Origin: Ruminococcaceae bacterium UBA3323 | GTDB lineage: Bacteria > Bacillota > Clostridia > Oscillospirales > Acutalibacteraceae | Assembly: GCA_002361935.1 (NCBI GenBank) | Contig: DESD01000045.1 | Coordinates: 1-56,365 of the forward strand | DNA: 56,365 nt | Reading direction: 5' to 3' | Part shown: positions 23,775 to 31,485 of the stretch, piece after piece | Position numbering within the stretch: the stretch's first letter is position 1 | Layout of the letters: every line of letters starts with the position of its first letter | The notes under the pieces: model-generated | What the model saw: the letters and a program-made list of their open reading frames with translations, nothing else | Database searches by the model: none | What the model was told of the DNA's origin: nothing | Position numbers and translations under genes: made by a program

Positions 23775-24110
23775 ATGAAAAAAGCTTTAACAGCCTGCCT
23801 GGCTGCCATACTGATAATCGGCGGTGTTGTAGGCGGATTGTACCATATGGAAAATTACGATAAGATTTATTATACAAAGATAGATAATGAGCAAAAAAGC
23901 GAACTGCCTGCCAACAGGGACATGGAATATGAATACAGATTGGACAGCTACGATGAAAAGGGCAAAAAAAGGACGTTGAAATTTGAAACCTCAAGAGAAC
24001 TGAGAGAGGATGCTTATCTGATGCTTGAGGTAAAATCTACAGGAGTCCATAAATGGGAAGAGGTTCAGTTTGATGAATTACCTGCGGCAGCGCAGGAAAA
24101 ATTAAAGTAA
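23775..24110 (+). CDS. YxeA-like secreted or membrane-anchored protein
   Basis: This 111-residue protein starts with a signal or anchor helix (residues 4-22, ALTACLAAILIIGGVVGGL). The mature part has the YxeA/DUF1093 pattern: YYTKI, a beta-rich core YEYRLDSYDEKGKKRTLKFETSRELREDAYLMLEVKSTGVHKWEEV. I give this as a family pattern, not a continuous quotation of key residues. In B. subtilis yxeA follows yxdLM in the LL-37-responsive Yxd system, and here too it is the last gene of the module. Its function is unknown. A terminator follows. Confidence 0.8.
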   Translation: MKKALTACLAAILIIGGVVGGLYHMENYDKIYYTKIDNEQKSELPANRDMEYEYRLDSYDEKGKKRTLKFETSRELREDAYLMLEVKSTGVHKWEEVQFDELPAAAQEKLK

Positions 24111-24122
24111 TGCATAAGAAAA

Positions 24123-24148
24123 GTCCCAAGGCCAAAAGGTCTTGGGAC
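24123..24148. terminator. Bidirectional terminator after the yxeA-like gene
   Basis: GTCCCAAGGCC pairs with GGTCTTGGGAC (one G-U) around a four-base loop. It lies between convergent genes. Confidence 0.8.
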
Positions 24149-24158
24149 GGATTGTTTA

Positions 24159-24656
24159 TTATTGATTTTTCTTTTCCTCTTCAAGCTCTGCCATTTCCTT
24201 GTAAAAAGCGTTTGCCTTAACATAAACCATGATAATATCGTGGATATGCTCATAAAGTTCACCCTCTTTATAATTTACCTGAACAATTCTTTCGTCGTCA
24301 TCAATACAGAGCGGACCCTTTTCCCAATCATTAAAGGTTGGCATAATGGAATAGTTTTCCTTTGTTTTTACGATAGAGATAAGCGTTAAATCCGCAGTGG
24401 CTTCAACAAAGCCTTTTTTCTTTGTGTATCGTTCAATGGTGGAAACAGGGCTGTCATCATTGTGCTTTTTCGTGTAGCAGGCATCAATCACTCTGTCTAT
24501 GAATTTTTCAGCTTCCCCGGCTGAATACGGTGCCTTTAAAAGCAAAACCGTATCTATATCTGCAATGCCGTATTTTTCGCTTTCTCCGCAGGGAATACCA
24601 ATCAGGTTTTCATCTTTGTCCACATAAACCGAAATTGTATAAAATTCTCTTTCCAT
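24159..24656 (-). CDS. Conserved-looking hypothetical protein
   Basis: This 165-residue soluble, acidic protein starts MEREFYTISVYVDKDENLIGIPCGESEKYG and ends in a charged helix (KEMAELEEEKKNQ). The middle (APYSAGEAEKFIDRVIDACY) looks helical. No signal peptide or catalytic motif is visible and I recognise no family. It is monocistronic and convergent with the Bce module. The start codon has only a weak ribosome binding site. Confidence 0.6.
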   Translation of the reverse strand: MEREFYTISVYVDKDENLIGIPCGESEKYGIADIDTVLLLKAPYSAGEAEKFIDRVIDACYTKKHNDDSPVSTIERYTKKKGFVEATADLTLISIVKTKENYSIMPTFNDWEKGPLCIDDDERIVQVNYKEGELYEHIHDIIMVYVKANAFYKEMAELEEEKKNQ

Positions 24657-24750
24657 AGAATCACCCTAATTCATTACTATTTGTTGTTTATAATAACATA
24701 TTTGATTGAAAAAAACAACCTTATGTGCTAATATGAAGCAAGGTGATAAT

Positions 24751-25422
24751 ATGAAAAAGGTATTGATAACAGGCGGAGCAACGGGAATCGGCAAGGCAAC
24801 GGCATTGCTTTTTAAAGAAAAGGGCTATGATGTTTATATAACCTATCATAAAACATCCCCTGATTTTGACGGGGTAACTGCCGTGAAATGTGATTTGGAA
24901 AGCATGGTTGATATAGAAAATCTTTTCAATCAGGTGAACGATATTGATATTCTGGTTAATAATGCAGGTGTAAGTCTGCTTAAAATGATAAATGATGTGA
25001 CCGCCGATGATTATGAAAGTGTTATGAACGTAAACGCAAAGGCTGTATATTTTTGCAGTAAGCTTGCGGCAATGCAGATGCTTCAAAAGCACAGCGGTGC
25101 AATTATCAATGTTTCCTCCATGTGGGGAGAGGTCGGTGCCTCCTGCGAAACGCTTTATTCCATGAGTAAGGCAGGTGTTATCGGCTTAACCAAGGCGCTT
25201 GCCAAGGAGCTGGCGCCAAGCGGCATAACGGTGAATTGCGTTTCTCCCGGCATTATAGATACAAGGATGAATGCTGTGTTCAGCAAAGAAGAGCTTGCCG
25301 AAGAAGTGCCTCTTGAGCGCCTCGGCTCGGCCGATGAGGTTGCTTCTGCGATTCTGTTTCTTGCTGAAAACGGATATATTACCGGTCAAAACCTGTCTGT
25401 AAACGGTGGAACGGTCATTTAA
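24751..25422 (+). CDS. ymfI: SDR-family reductase, YmfI-like (EF-P 5-aminopentanone reductase)
   Basis: The ATG at 24751 has AAGGTGAT upstream. The longer frame from 24706 starts inside the promoter region. The 223-residue short-chain dehydrogenase has the NAD(P) motif TGGATGIGKA, NNAG, the catalytic Ser in NVSSMWG and the Tyr/Lys in YSMSKAG. The SSMWGEVGASCE segment is the one I associate with YmfI, which reduces 5-aminopentanone on the conserved lysine of elongation factor P in Firmicutes. A general 3-oxoacyl-ACP reductase is the alternative. It is monocistronic. Confidence 0.8.
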   Translation: MKKVLITGGATGIGKATALLFKEKGYDVYITYHKTSPDFDGVTAVKCDLESMVDIENLFNQVNDIDILVNNAGVSLLKMINDVTADDYESVMNVNAKAVYFCSKLAAMQMLQKHSGAIINVSSMWGEVGASCETLYSMSKAGVIGLTKALAKELAPSGITVNCVSPGIIDTRMNAVFSKEELAEEVPLERLGSADEVASAILFLAENGYITGQNLSVNGGTVI

Positions 25423-25492
25423 TGATTAGGCTTCCCTTTAAGGAAAAGTCATTTTATTTATCCGCTCTATAATATTTTTTGTGTTTGCTGTA

Positions 25493-25519
25493 ACACTTCC
25501 TTTCGATTTTCATAGTATG
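25493..25519 (+). promoter_or_regulatory. Candidate sigma-K promoter
   Basis: AC at 25493-25494, a 16-base spacer and CATAGTATG at 25511-25519 nearly match the mother-cell consensus AC-N16-CATANNNTA. It precedes a cysteine-rich micro-protein, a type of gene expected late in spore formation. Confidence 0.45.
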
Positions 25520-25547
25520 AGTTAGAAAAGCGAAAGGGGGTACGGCT

Positions 25548-25679
25548 ATGGGTTGCGGATGCAATAACGGTTGCGGCGGTTCTTCTTGGATTATCATTCT
25601 CATCATAATCCTTCTCCTCTGCGGTGGTTTCAACAATGGTTGTGGTTGCGGTAATAACGACTGTGGCTGCGGTTGCTAA
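25548..25679 (+). CDS. High-cysteine membrane micro-protein ('HCB protein 13' type)
   Basis: This 43-residue protein is preceded by AAAGGGGG. It has two Cys/Gly-rich ends (GCGCNNGCGG and NGCGCGNNDCGCGC) flanking one hydrophobic helix (SSWIIILIIILLLC). Ten of 43 residues are cysteine. Similar small proteins are annotated 'chorion class high-cysteine HCB protein 13' in Clostridia. They resemble coat-associated YjcZ-like peptides in layout. I infer a spore-envelope role from the candidate sigma-K promoter and composition. A strong terminator follows, so the gene is monocistronic. Confidence 0.75.
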   Translation: MGCGCNNGCGGSSWIIILIIILLLCGGFNNGCGCGNNDCGCGC

Positions 25680-25698
25680 TTAAATAACCAACAAAGGG

Positions 25699-25732
25699 TA
25701 CACCCGGGCAGCAATGCCCGGGTGTATTTTTT
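25699..25732 (+). terminator. Strong terminator after the HCB gene
   Basis: TACACCCGGGC pairs perfectly with GCCCGGGTGTA around a five-base loop and is followed by TTTTTTA. Confidence 0.9.
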
Positions 25733-25858
25733 ATTTCAATCGTTTATTAAATAAAAATGCTGTATTGCTATTTGGCGATATGCGGTTCAGATGCTCAAAT
25801 GTTGGTGAATATGAAATGATATTTTTATAAACATATTTTGTATGCATTTCACATCATA

Positions 25859-25890
25859 AATTTTAGTCAACATAAATATGTTCTAAAATT
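25859..25890. repeat. Imperfect palindrome in the ctsR upstream gap
   Basis: AATTTTAG-TC-AACATA faces TATGTT-CTAAAATT: 14 paired bases with a two-base bulge. There is no T-tract. The rest of the 25733-25985 gap is AT-rich and otherwise shows only a weak TGAAATG/CATTTCA pair (25812-25851). No gene was seen there. Confidence 0.4.
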
Positions 25891-25985
25891 ACAGTGTGTT
25901 AATTCAGCTGCATCTATAATATCAGTTTTTTTTGCTCTTGCCTATACTCTGTCAGCAGATACTTAGAAAAAAATTTAAAAAAGTT

Positions 25986-26048
25986 CTTGACTTTATTTGA
26001 CCTTTGTGCTATTATCACAATAGAAAGTCAAAGAAAGTCAAAGTCAAA
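25986..26048 (+). promoter_or_regulatory. Sigma-A promoter with two CtsR operators
   Basis: TTGACT (25987-25992), a 17-base spacer and TATTAT (26010-26015) form a near-ideal promoter. One CtsR box on the minus strand (GGTCAAA-TAA-AGTCAAG, 25986-26002) covers the -35. A second on the plus strand (AGTCAAA-GAA-AGTCAAA, 26026-26042) covers the start region, with an extra overlapping heptad to 26048. This predicts tight autorepression relieved by heat or protein stress. Confidence 0.9.
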
Positions 26049-26094
26049 AGTAATTCAACAGCGCTTTGACAAAACAAAAAGGCTTTATAAAAAA

Positions 26095-26118
26095 TCCGAT
26101 TTGCCCGTACAAATCGGA
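26095..26118 (+). promoter_or_regulatory. Leader hairpin in the ctsR 5' UTR
   Basis: TCCGATTTG pairs perfectly with CAAATCGGA around a six-base loop, followed by AAAAATG but no T-run. It lies about 40 bases before the start codon. It may protect the 5' end or tune translation. Confidence 0.45.
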
Positions 26119-26159
26119 AAAATGTTAAAAACAATATTGGACAACCAATAAGAAAGGCA

Positions 26160-26621
26160 GTGACGGAAAAAGTGAGAATGACAGATATGATTGCCGATAT
26201 GATTCTTGATATGTTTGATGAAGATAACAGCACCATTCAGATTCAGCGAAATGATTTGGCATCTCAGCTCGGCTGTGTTCCAAGCCAGATAAATTATGTG
26301 ATTACCTCCCGATTTACGCCTGAGCAGGGCTACAGAATCGAAAGCAGGCGAGGGGGCGGCGGCTGTATTTATATCACAAGGGCGGACAATAAAAATTCTG
26401 CCATAGTTGCTTTGATTAACAGCGTTGGCGAATCCATTGATGAACGCTCTGCAAAAGCCAATATTTATAATCTGAATTATCAGAATCTTATTGACGATAA
26501 AACAGCAAAGCTGCTTGTTGCTGCAACGGCAGACGGTAATTTGCGGGGGTTACCTGCCGAGGTAAGAAACGCAATAAGAGCAAAGCAGTTTAAACAGATG
26601 CTTCTTGCATATATTGATTAG
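26160..26621 (+). CDS. ctsR: Transcriptional repressor CtsR
   Basis: The 153-residue frame has the CtsR layout: an N-terminal winged helix (MTDMIADMILDMF..IQIQRNDLASQLGCVPSQINYVITSRFTPEQGY) with the glycine-rich wing RRGGGGCIYI that binds the minor groove, and a C-terminal dimerisation and McsB-response domain. It represses clp genes in non-stress conditions. The start is uncertain. The GTG at 26160 lies only about 2 bases after AAAGG, while GTG 26172 or ATG 26178 would begin just before the conserved RMTD. It heads the operon with mcsA, mcsB and clpC, and its own boxes lie upstream. Confidence 0.93.
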   Translation: MTEKVRMTDMIADMILDMFDEDNSTIQIQRNDLASQLGCVPSQINYVITSRFTPEQGYRIESRRGGGGCIYITRADNKNSAIVALINSVGESIDERSAKANIYNLNYQNLIDDKTAKLLVAATADGNLRGLPAEVRNAIRAKQFKQMLLAYID

Positions 26622-26650
26622 TGTGTAATAGTTTCAAGAGGTATAAATTT

Positions 26651-26719
26651 AAATCACACCTTGACTGGCTGCAACAAGGTAATTTGTGATTTTATAATGA
26701 TTCATTGCAGCCGGAAAGG
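26651..26719 (+). promoter_or_regulatory. Predicted pseudoknot in the ctsR-mcsA spacer
   Basis: AAATCACA-CCTTG (26651-26663) pairs with CAAGG (26675-26679) and TGTGATTT (26685-26692). The loop bases CTGGCTGCAA (26665-26674) pair with TTGCAGCCGG (26705-26714), 10 bp with one G-U. The second helix ends inside the purine-rich GGAAAGG that precedes mcsA. This H-type arrangement could control ribosome access to mcsA. Confidence 0.5.
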
Positions 26720-26730
26720 TACGGTAAAAA

Positions 26731-27240
26731 ATGAAATGTCAGCATTGTAATGAAAGGGAAGCTACAACCCATATCAAAAAGAACATAAACGGAAATAAAT
26801 CAGAAATGCATCTTTGCAGTGAATGTGCAGCAGAGCTTGGTGTTGCCGAGGAGTTCGCTCCTGAAAACTTCTTTGCAGACACCTTCTTCGGAAATCTTCT
26901 GGGTGCCGGAATTCCTGCAATGAATGTGCTTTCCGGTGTGGACAGATGCGAATGCTGCGGTTCGTCCTTTAACGATATTGTTAAAAGCGGTTCTGTTGGC
27001 TGTGCACATTGCTATGAAAGGTTTGCAGATAAGCTTGAGCCCTCAATTACCAAAATTCACGGCAAAACAAAGCATGTCGGAAAAAATGTAAGCTATACGG
27101 TTGAGGAAACAGAGAACGAATCCCCGAAGGATAAGGTTGAAAGCTTAAAAGAAGAATTGAAGCAGGCTGTTAAGGAGCAAAGATTTGAAGACGCTGCCGA
27201 GCTTCGTGATAAGATTAAAGAATTAAATCAGGAGGGCTGA
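26731..27240 (+). CDS. mcsA: McsA, zinc-finger activator of the McsB kinase
   Basis: This 169-residue protein has four CxxC-type zinc motifs (C3/C6, C29/C32, C73/C76, C91/C94) and a C-terminal UVR-like coiled coil (KEQRFEDAAELRDKIKEL). McsA binds McsB and stimulates its protein arginine kinase activity, and links it to ClpC. It lies 109 bases after ctsR, a larger gap than usual for this operon, and 4 bases before mcsB. Confidence 0.92.
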   Translation: MKCQHCNEREATTHIKKNINGNKSEMHLCSECAAELGVAEEFAPENFFADTFFGNLLGAGIPAMNVLSGVDRCECCGSSFNDIVKSGSVGCAHCYERFADKLEPSITKIHGKTKHVGKNVSYTVEETENESPKDKVESLKEELKQAVKEQRFEDAAELRDKIKELNQEG

Positions 27241-27244
27241 GAAA

Positions 27245-28237
27245 ATGGCTAAATGGTATAACGGCGGCGGAGCAGACAATGATGTTGTTTTGTTTTCCAA
27301 AATAAGACTTGCAAGAAATTTAAGCGATACTCCGTTTAAAAGCAGAATGAGCAGGGAAATTAAGAAGAATACGGTTAAAAAGCTTTATGCAAGCGTTAAA
27401 AATTCGGATATTGCAGGTGACTTCAATATTGTTGATTTGTCTGCCCAGTCAGCAGTTAAGGCAGTTTCCTATGCTGAAAAACAGCTTATCAGTCCGGAAT
27501 TTGCAAAAGAAAAGGGTGTATTCCTGTTATCCTCCGATGAATCGGTTTCGGTTATGCTGTGTGAGGAGGACCATATCAGGATAACTGCCTTTGCAGGCGG
27601 ACTTGCAACGGAAAAAGCTTATGAAAGTGCAGATAAAACAGATAATGTTTTTATCAACAATCTTCCGATTGCCTTTGATGAAAGGCTTGGCTTTTTAACG
27701 GCAAGCCCCATCAATCTCGGAACAGGGCTTAAGGTGTCCGTTGCGCTTCATCTTCCAGCAATCAAGTCCAACGGCGGCATGCCGCGGCTTGCTTCAATGG
27801 TTGGAAAGCTTGGACTTTCGCTTCGTTCGTTATACAGTGAAAAGGGTGCCTTTTATCTTCTTTCCAATCAGATTTCCATGGGCATAACCGAAAAGGCGGC
27901 TATTGATAATATCAATGCGGTTGCCGCTCAGATTATCAGGCAGGAAAGAAACCTTCGGGATGTTATGAAAAACAGTGAAATCTGGGAGGATAAATTATAC
28001 AGAAGTATGGGCACACTTAAAATGGCAAGGCGTCTTGATTTCAGTGAATTTATAGAGCTGATTTCTGATGTGCGCCTTGGCATTTCGCTCGGATTTTTTG
28101 ATGAAGATCTGTTTGATGTGGATTTTCTAATCCATAATCTTGCAGACGGAACAGTGCTTTCGGATAACGATAGCGAGGATTCGCCTGAACTGTCTTCAAA
28201 AATCAGAGCAGAGATTATCAGAAATAAATTGAAATAA
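27245..28237 (+). CDS. mcsB: McsB protein arginine kinase homologue with altered active site
   Basis: This 330-residue protein keeps the phosphagen-kinase fold: SKIRLARN (18-25), CEEDHIRI (106-113), SNQISMG and AAQIIRQER, YRSMGTL. The motif that holds the reactive cysteine and a phosphate-binding arginine in B. subtilis McsB (TSCPTNVGTGMRASV) reads TASPINLGTGLKVSV here, so Cys is Ser154 and Arg is Lys163. The C-terminal phospho-arginine-binding RD motif is also missing, and the end is ELSSKIRAEIIRNKLK. Normal McsB marks proteins with phospho-arginine for ClpCP. This copy may be weak, differently regulated or a non-catalytic adaptor, although its position in the operon is fully conserved. Confidence 0.9.
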   Translation: MAKWYNGGGADNDVVLFSKIRLARNLSDTPFKSRMSREIKKNTVKKLYASVKNSDIAGDFNIVDLSAQSAVKAVSYAEKQLISPEFAKEKGVFLLSSDESVSVMLCEEDHIRITAFAGGLATEKAYESADKTDNVFINNLPIAFDERLGFLTASPINLGTGLKVSVALHLPAIKSNGGMPRLASMVGKLGLSLRSLYSEKGAFYLLSNQISMGITEKAAIDNINAVAAQIIRQERNLRDVMKNSEIWEDKLYRSMGTLKMARRLDFSEFIELISDVRLGISLGFFDEDLFDVDFLIHNLADGTVLSDNDSEDSPELSSKIRAEIIRNKLK

Positions 28238-28256
28238 GAGGAAATCCATTCCTCTT
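28236..28256 (+). repeat. Hairpin between mcsB and clpC
   Basis: AAGAGGAA pairs perfectly with TTCCTCTT around a five-base loop. It overlaps the mcsB stop codon and lies 28 bases upstream of the clpC start. No T-run follows, so it is more likely an mRNA processing or stability element than a terminator. Confidence 0.5.
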
Positions 28257-28284
28257 GTTACATAGCAGTTGGGAGGAATATATA

Positions 28285-30711
28285 ATGTATAGATTTAATA
28301 GTTTTACACAAAAGGCAAATGATGTTTTGAATCTTGCCATTAAAGCTGCTGAAAATTACGGACACACTTATGTCGGCTCAGAGCATATTCTTGTCGGCCT
28401 TTTAAAAGAGGGAACAGGCGTTGGCGCTATTATGCTGGAAGAAAAGGGCGTTTCTCTTGATAAAACTGAAGATTTAATCAGAAAAAATATCGGGCTTGGT
28501 TCGCCGACACGTCTTTCACCGGATGATTTTACGCCTCGCAGCAAACGCATCATTGAGGTTAGCTTTCAGATTGCAAGGGGTATGCTGAATTCCTTTGTAG
28601 GTACAGAGCATATTCTGCTTGCTCTTCTTCGTGAAAGCGATTCCTATGCTGTTGATTTTATTAATGCCTGCGGAGTGGATGAGCATTCTCTTCTTGAAGA
28701 GGTTTGCTCTTCTCTTGGGAAAAGTGAGGAAAGCTTTAAAAACAACAGCAAAGGTGCTAAAAAAGGAAAAAGCTCAACGCCTACTCTTGATGAATTCGGT
28801 AAGGATTTAACCGAGGCTGCAAGTGAAGGAAAGATTGATCCCGTAATCGGCAGAGATAAGGAAATTGAAAGAGTTATCCAGATTCTTTCAAGAAGAACAA
28901 AAAATAACCCGTGCCTTATCGGTGAACCGGGTGTCGGTAAAACGGCTATCGCTGAGGGTCTGGCTCTTAAAATAGTTAAGGACGAGGTTCCCGAGCTTCT
29001 TGCAGGCAAAAAAATTGTTGCTCTGGATTTAACCTCTATGGTTGCAGGCACAAAGTATAGAGGCGACTTTGAGGAACGCATCAAAAAGGCAATGGACGAG
29101 GTAAAGAAATCAAAGGATGTCATTTTGTTTATTGATGAGGTTCACACTATTATGGGAGCCGGTTCTGCAGAAGGCGCAGTTGATGCCGCAAATATTTTAA
29201 AGCCTTCCCTTGCAAGAGGCGAAATTCAGGTTATCGGCGCAACAACAATTGATGAATACAGAAAGAATATTGAAAAGGATGCCGCTCTTGAACGACGTTT
29301 TCAAAGTGTAATGGTTGGTGAGCCGACAGAAGAGGAAACCGTTGAGATTTTAAAGGGTCTGCGTGATAAATATGAAGCACACCATAAGGTAAAGATAACA
29401 GATGAAGCAATTGAAACTGCTGTTAAGATGAGTTCACGCTATATTGCAGACAGATTTCTGCCGGATAAAGCAATAGACCTTGTTGATGAGGCTGCGTCAC
29501 GTGTAAGGCTGAAGGCTCTTACAGCACCGCCTAATTTAAAGGAAATGGAAAACGAGATAAAAAGGCTGCAGGAGGAAAAGGCATCTGCTGTAAGAAGTCA
29601 GGATTTTGAGAATGCAGCCAAAATCCGTGATAAGGAAAAAGAGCTTCAGACGCTTCTTGATGAAGAAAAGGAAAAATGGAAAAACAGTTCTTCCCATGAT
29701 GTTAAGGAAATATCAACAGAGGATATCGCTTCGGTGGTTTCCTCCTGGTCGGGAATTCCTGTTAACCAGCTTACCAAAGAGGAAAGTGAAAAGCTTCTGA
29801 ATATGGAGCAGATTATGCATGAAAGGATTGTTGGGCAGGATAAGGCTGTATCCTCAATTGCAAAGGCAATCCGCCGCGGAAGAGTCGGACTTAAAAATCC
29901 GAACAGACCGTTGGGCTCGTTTATTTTCCTTGGCCCTACAGGTGTTGGCAAAACAGAGCTTTGCAAAACGCTTGCAGAGGCAATGTTCGGCAATGAGGAT
30001 GCAATCATAAAGCTTGATATGAGCGAATATATGGAAAAGCATACGGTATCCAAGCTGATTGGTGCACCTCCCGGATATGTTGGCTTTGATGAGGGCGGCC
30101 AGCTTACTGAAAAAATCAGAAGAAAGCCATATTCCGTTGTTCTTTTTGATGAAATTGAAAAGGCACATCCCGATGTGTTTAATATGCTGCTTCAGATTCT
30201 GGAGGACGGAGTATTAACAGATTCGCAGGGCAGAAAGGTTTCCTTCAAAAATGCAATTATTATAATGACCTCCAATGTAGGAGCTTCCAAGATTACCGAT
30301 AATAAAACCGCTCTTGGTTTCGGCGGCAGTGAGGGCGGAAAGCCTGATATTGAAGCCCTTGTAACGGAGGATCTAAAGAAAACCTTTAAGCCGGAATTTC
30401 TGAACAGAGTTGATGAAATCATTGTATTCAATCAGCTTGAGAAGGAAGATATTAAGGAAATTGCAAAGCGTATGCTGAAATCCCTTGAAAAGCGTCTTCA
30501 TGATTTGGAAATTGATGTTGAATTTACAGATGAAGCTGTTTCGGCTCTTGCCGATGCAGGCTTTGACAAGGTGTACGGGGCAAGACCTTTACGCCGTGCA
30601 ATTCAGCAGAAGATAGAGGATCCGCTTTCAGAGTTGATTCTTGAAGAAAAAATTACTGCAAAAAGTAAATGCACTGTTGATTTTAAAGACGGAAAATTTA
30701 CTTTTGAATAA
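28285..30711 (+). CDS. clpC: ClpC ATPase (Hsp100, class I)
   Basis: The ATG at 28285 has GGGAGGAA upstream and starts at the conserved MYRFNSFTQKA. The 808-residue protein has two Clp N repeats (1-145), AAA+ domain 1 with GEPGVGKT and VILFIDEVHT, a UVR-containing middle domain (VRSQDFENAAKIRDKEKEL near 430) and AAA+ domain 2 with GPTGVGKT and VVLFDEIEKAH. ClpC unfolds substrates, including phospho-arginine-marked ones, for ClpP. It is the last gene of the CtsR operon. Confidence 0.96.
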   Translation: MYRFNSFTQKANDVLNLAIKAAENYGHTYVGSEHILVGLLKEGTGVGAIMLEEKGVSLDKTEDLIRKNIGLGSPTRLSPDDFTPRSKRIIEVSFQIARGMLNSFVGTEHILLALLRESDSYAVDFINACGVDEHSLLEEVCSSLGKSEESFKNNSKGAKKGKSSTPTLDEFGKDLTEAASEGKIDPVIGRDKEIERVIQILSRRTKNNPCLIGEPGVGKTAIAEGLALKIVKDEVPELLAGKKIVALDLTSMVAGTKYRGDFEERIKKAMDEVKKSKDVILFIDEVHTIMGAGSAEGAVDAANILKPSLARGEIQVIGATTIDEYRKNIEKDAALERRFQSVMVGEPTEEETVEILKGLRDKYEAHHKVKITDEAIETAVKMSSRYIADRFLPDKAIDLVDEAASRVRLKALTAPPNLKEMENEIKRLQEEKASAVRSQDFENAAKIRDKEKELQTLLDEEKEKWKNSSSHDVKEISTEDIASVVSSWSGIPVNQLTKEESEKLLNMEQIMHERIVGQDKAVSSIAKAIRRGRVGLKNPNRPLGSFIFLGPTGVGKTELCKTLAEAMFGNEDAIIKLDMSEYMEKHTVSKLIGAPPGYVGFDEGGQLTEKIRRKPYSVVLFDEIEKAHPDVFNMLLQILEDGVLTDSQGRKVSFKNAIIIMTSNVGASKITDNKTALGFGGSEGGKPDIEALVTEDLKKTFKPEFLNRVDEIIVFNQLEKEDIKEIAKRMLKSLEKRLHDLEIDVEFTDEAVSALADAGFDKVYGARPLRRAIQQKIEDPLSELILEEKITAKSKCTVDFKDGKFTFE

Positions 30712-30717
30712 AAAATT

Positions 30718-30748
30718 ATCCCCTATGATTTCTCATAGGGGATTTTTG
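30718..30748. terminator. Terminator of the ctsR-clpC operon
   Basis: ATCCCCTATGA pairs perfectly with TCATAGGGGAT around a four-base loop, followed by TTTTTG. Confidence 0.9.
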
Positions 30749-30763
30749 TGTTGCATTACGAAT

Positions 30764-31423
30764 TTATTTTTTACACACCTTTAAAATGTAATCTGCAATT
30801 TTAGTGCTGTTAACAATATATGTACCGTGCAGTTCATTTTTAAAAATGGTTAAAGTGCTGTTAGGTATATGATCTGCAATTTCCTTAAAGTGTGATTGCT
30901 TAATCATATCGTTGCTTCCGCCTGTCATATCCACAGGAATTCTGATTGTTTTCAGCTCCTCGTTTGAAATATTCGGTTCTGTTAAAATCACTTTGATTCG
31001 TTTTGCCCTTGAAAAGAAATAGGCAAATTTGTACATTGCCGTCTGCCAGCCAACAAGGCCGCTTGGTTTGGTGTTGACGCCGCTGATGATAATTCTGGAC
31101 AGCAGTTCCTGATGCTTTAATGCAAGAATAAGGGCAATTATGCCCCCGTCACTGAATCCGTAAACAACAGGCTTTTCAATGTTAAGCTTTGTAATAAATT
31201 CATAAACATCATTTGCCATATCATCATAGTGAAGCTCTGAAACCTTAGAGCTTTTGCCGTGATTTCTTGTGTCTATTGCATAAACCGTAAAATGATTTTT
31301 CAAAACGGATATTGCCTTGTTGAATATTGTGCAGTCTTCTCCGCTGCCGTGAAGCATAATAAGCGGCTGCCCTTCACCGCATTTTTCATAGTAAAGCTTA
31401 ACCTCTGATGTTTCAAGTATCAT
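30764..31423 (-). CDS. Alpha/beta hydrolase
   Basis: This 219-residue protein shows the oxyanion motif MLHGSGEDC, the nucleophile elbow GFSDGG (Ser about 95), a candidate acid in GGSNDM and a catalytic His in ELHGTYI. The set is complete, so an active esterase or lipase-like enzyme is likely, but the substrate is unknown. The N-terminal lid is short. It has an AAGGGAG-type ribosome binding site and is convergent with clpC. Confidence 0.85.
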   Translation of the reverse strand: MILETSEVKLYYEKCGEGQPLIMLHGSGEDCTIFNKAISVLKNHFTVYAIDTRNHGKSSKVSELHYDDMANDVYEFITKLNIEKPVVYGFSDGGIIALILALKHQELLSRIIISGVNTKPSGLVGWQTAMYKFAYFFSRAKRIKVILTEPNISNEELKTIRIPVDMTGGSNDMIKQSHFKEIADHIPNSTLTIFKNELHGTYIVNSTKIADYILKVCKK

Positions 31424-31485
31424 AGCGCATCTCCCTTTTGCAATAAACAGTCATTTAAACCATGTTTTATATTTCTCTTCATTTT

